Shown here one piece after another: positions 63,882-64,000 of a DNA stretch of 64,000 bases. Origin of the DNA: Pomphorhynchus laevis. Its lineage: Eukaryota; Acanthocephala; Palaeacanthocephala; Echinorhynchida; Pomphorhynchidae. The notes beneath the pieces are model-generated. The model was not told the origin of the DNA. It saw only the letters and a list, made by a program, of their open reading frames with translations, and made no database searches. The translations under genes and the position numbers were made by a program. Numbering within the stretch: position 1 is the stretch's first letter; each line of letters starts with the position of its first letter. The stretch covers positions 285,989 through 349,988 of the forward strand of contig WNNJ02000876.1 of the NCBI GenBank assembly GCA_012934845.2, in the 5' to 3' direction.

Positions 63882-64000
63882 CTAAAATAATATGAGAAAA
63901 TGCTAAAATTACAAACTTATAATTAATTATAAATTAAATTAATTCAATTGATTACTTATTTACAAATTAATATTCTTAATTCCATTCTAATTTTTTAATT

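Overview
This is eukaryotic DNA from an AT-rich invertebrate animal. It holds a spliced transmembrane cadherin gene, a spliced mitochondrial ribosomal protein gene, one tRNA gene, and dozens of retrotransposon pieces of families typical of metazoans (LINEs, Ty3/gypsy, Penelope-like). Several host introns are very short (44-58 bp) while others are many kb long and packed with transposable elements (TEs). I cannot name the species; the short introns and extreme AT bias would fit several small or parasitic invertebrate lineages.

Host genes. (1) Positions 2301-27018 (+): a cadherin-type membrane protein. Ectodomain exons lie at 2301-4272 (perhaps to 4785), at 21403-21499 and at 23534-24080. The last of these carries the single transmembrane helix, and the cytoplasmic tail is at 26280-27018. 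The 5' end lies outside the window. The 17 kb between the two exon groups is almost wholly LINE debris. (2) Positions 39810-39881 (-): tRNA-Glu(CTC). (3) Positions 62862-63881 (-): a two-exon gene whose joined product matches mitochondrial ribosomal protein L55. A lone candidate terminal exon sits at 61362-61454 (+).

Mobile DNA, left to right. Two head-to-tail copies of one LINE family ('A', minus strand) fill 6.2-14 kb. A LINE 'B' 3' end (15.1-16.1 kb), a restriction-like-endonuclease LINE remnant (16.1-17 kb) and an RTE-like LINE (17.3-20 kb) follow. More B and RTE scraps lie in the later cadherin introns. From 27.7 to 41 kb there are Penelope-like fragments, a Ty3/gypsy pol gene split by a third LINE A copy, a LINE with ORF1 and endonuclease but no reverse transcriptase, and a minus-strand gypsy integrase split by a LINE 'D' end. 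At 41.7-49.3 kb there is a Russian-doll nest. A B-type LINE was hit exactly at its stop codon by a Ty3/gypsy element with about 120-bp LTRs and a perfect 5-bp target duplication, and that element's pol was itself hit by a GC-rich LINE. From 49.4 to 58 kb there are two long minus-strand copies of the CR1-like LINE D. A 16-bp minisatellite (58.28-59.0 kb) and a block duplicated from 28.3 kb (59.3-60.07 kb) precede the quiet AT-rich right end.

No operon, CRISPR array, defence island or other prokaryote-like system is present. The most interesting unexplained signals are structural. LINE B copies share a small terminal hairpin whose base pairs change in step. The Penelope-like copies share a pseudoknot-capable 3' module with paired changes. 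A 90-bp fold-back and two direct repeats carry the same CGAAATAT-linked stem-loop, which resembles a hammerhead ribozyme core. All exon joins are read by eye from splice signals and reading frames.
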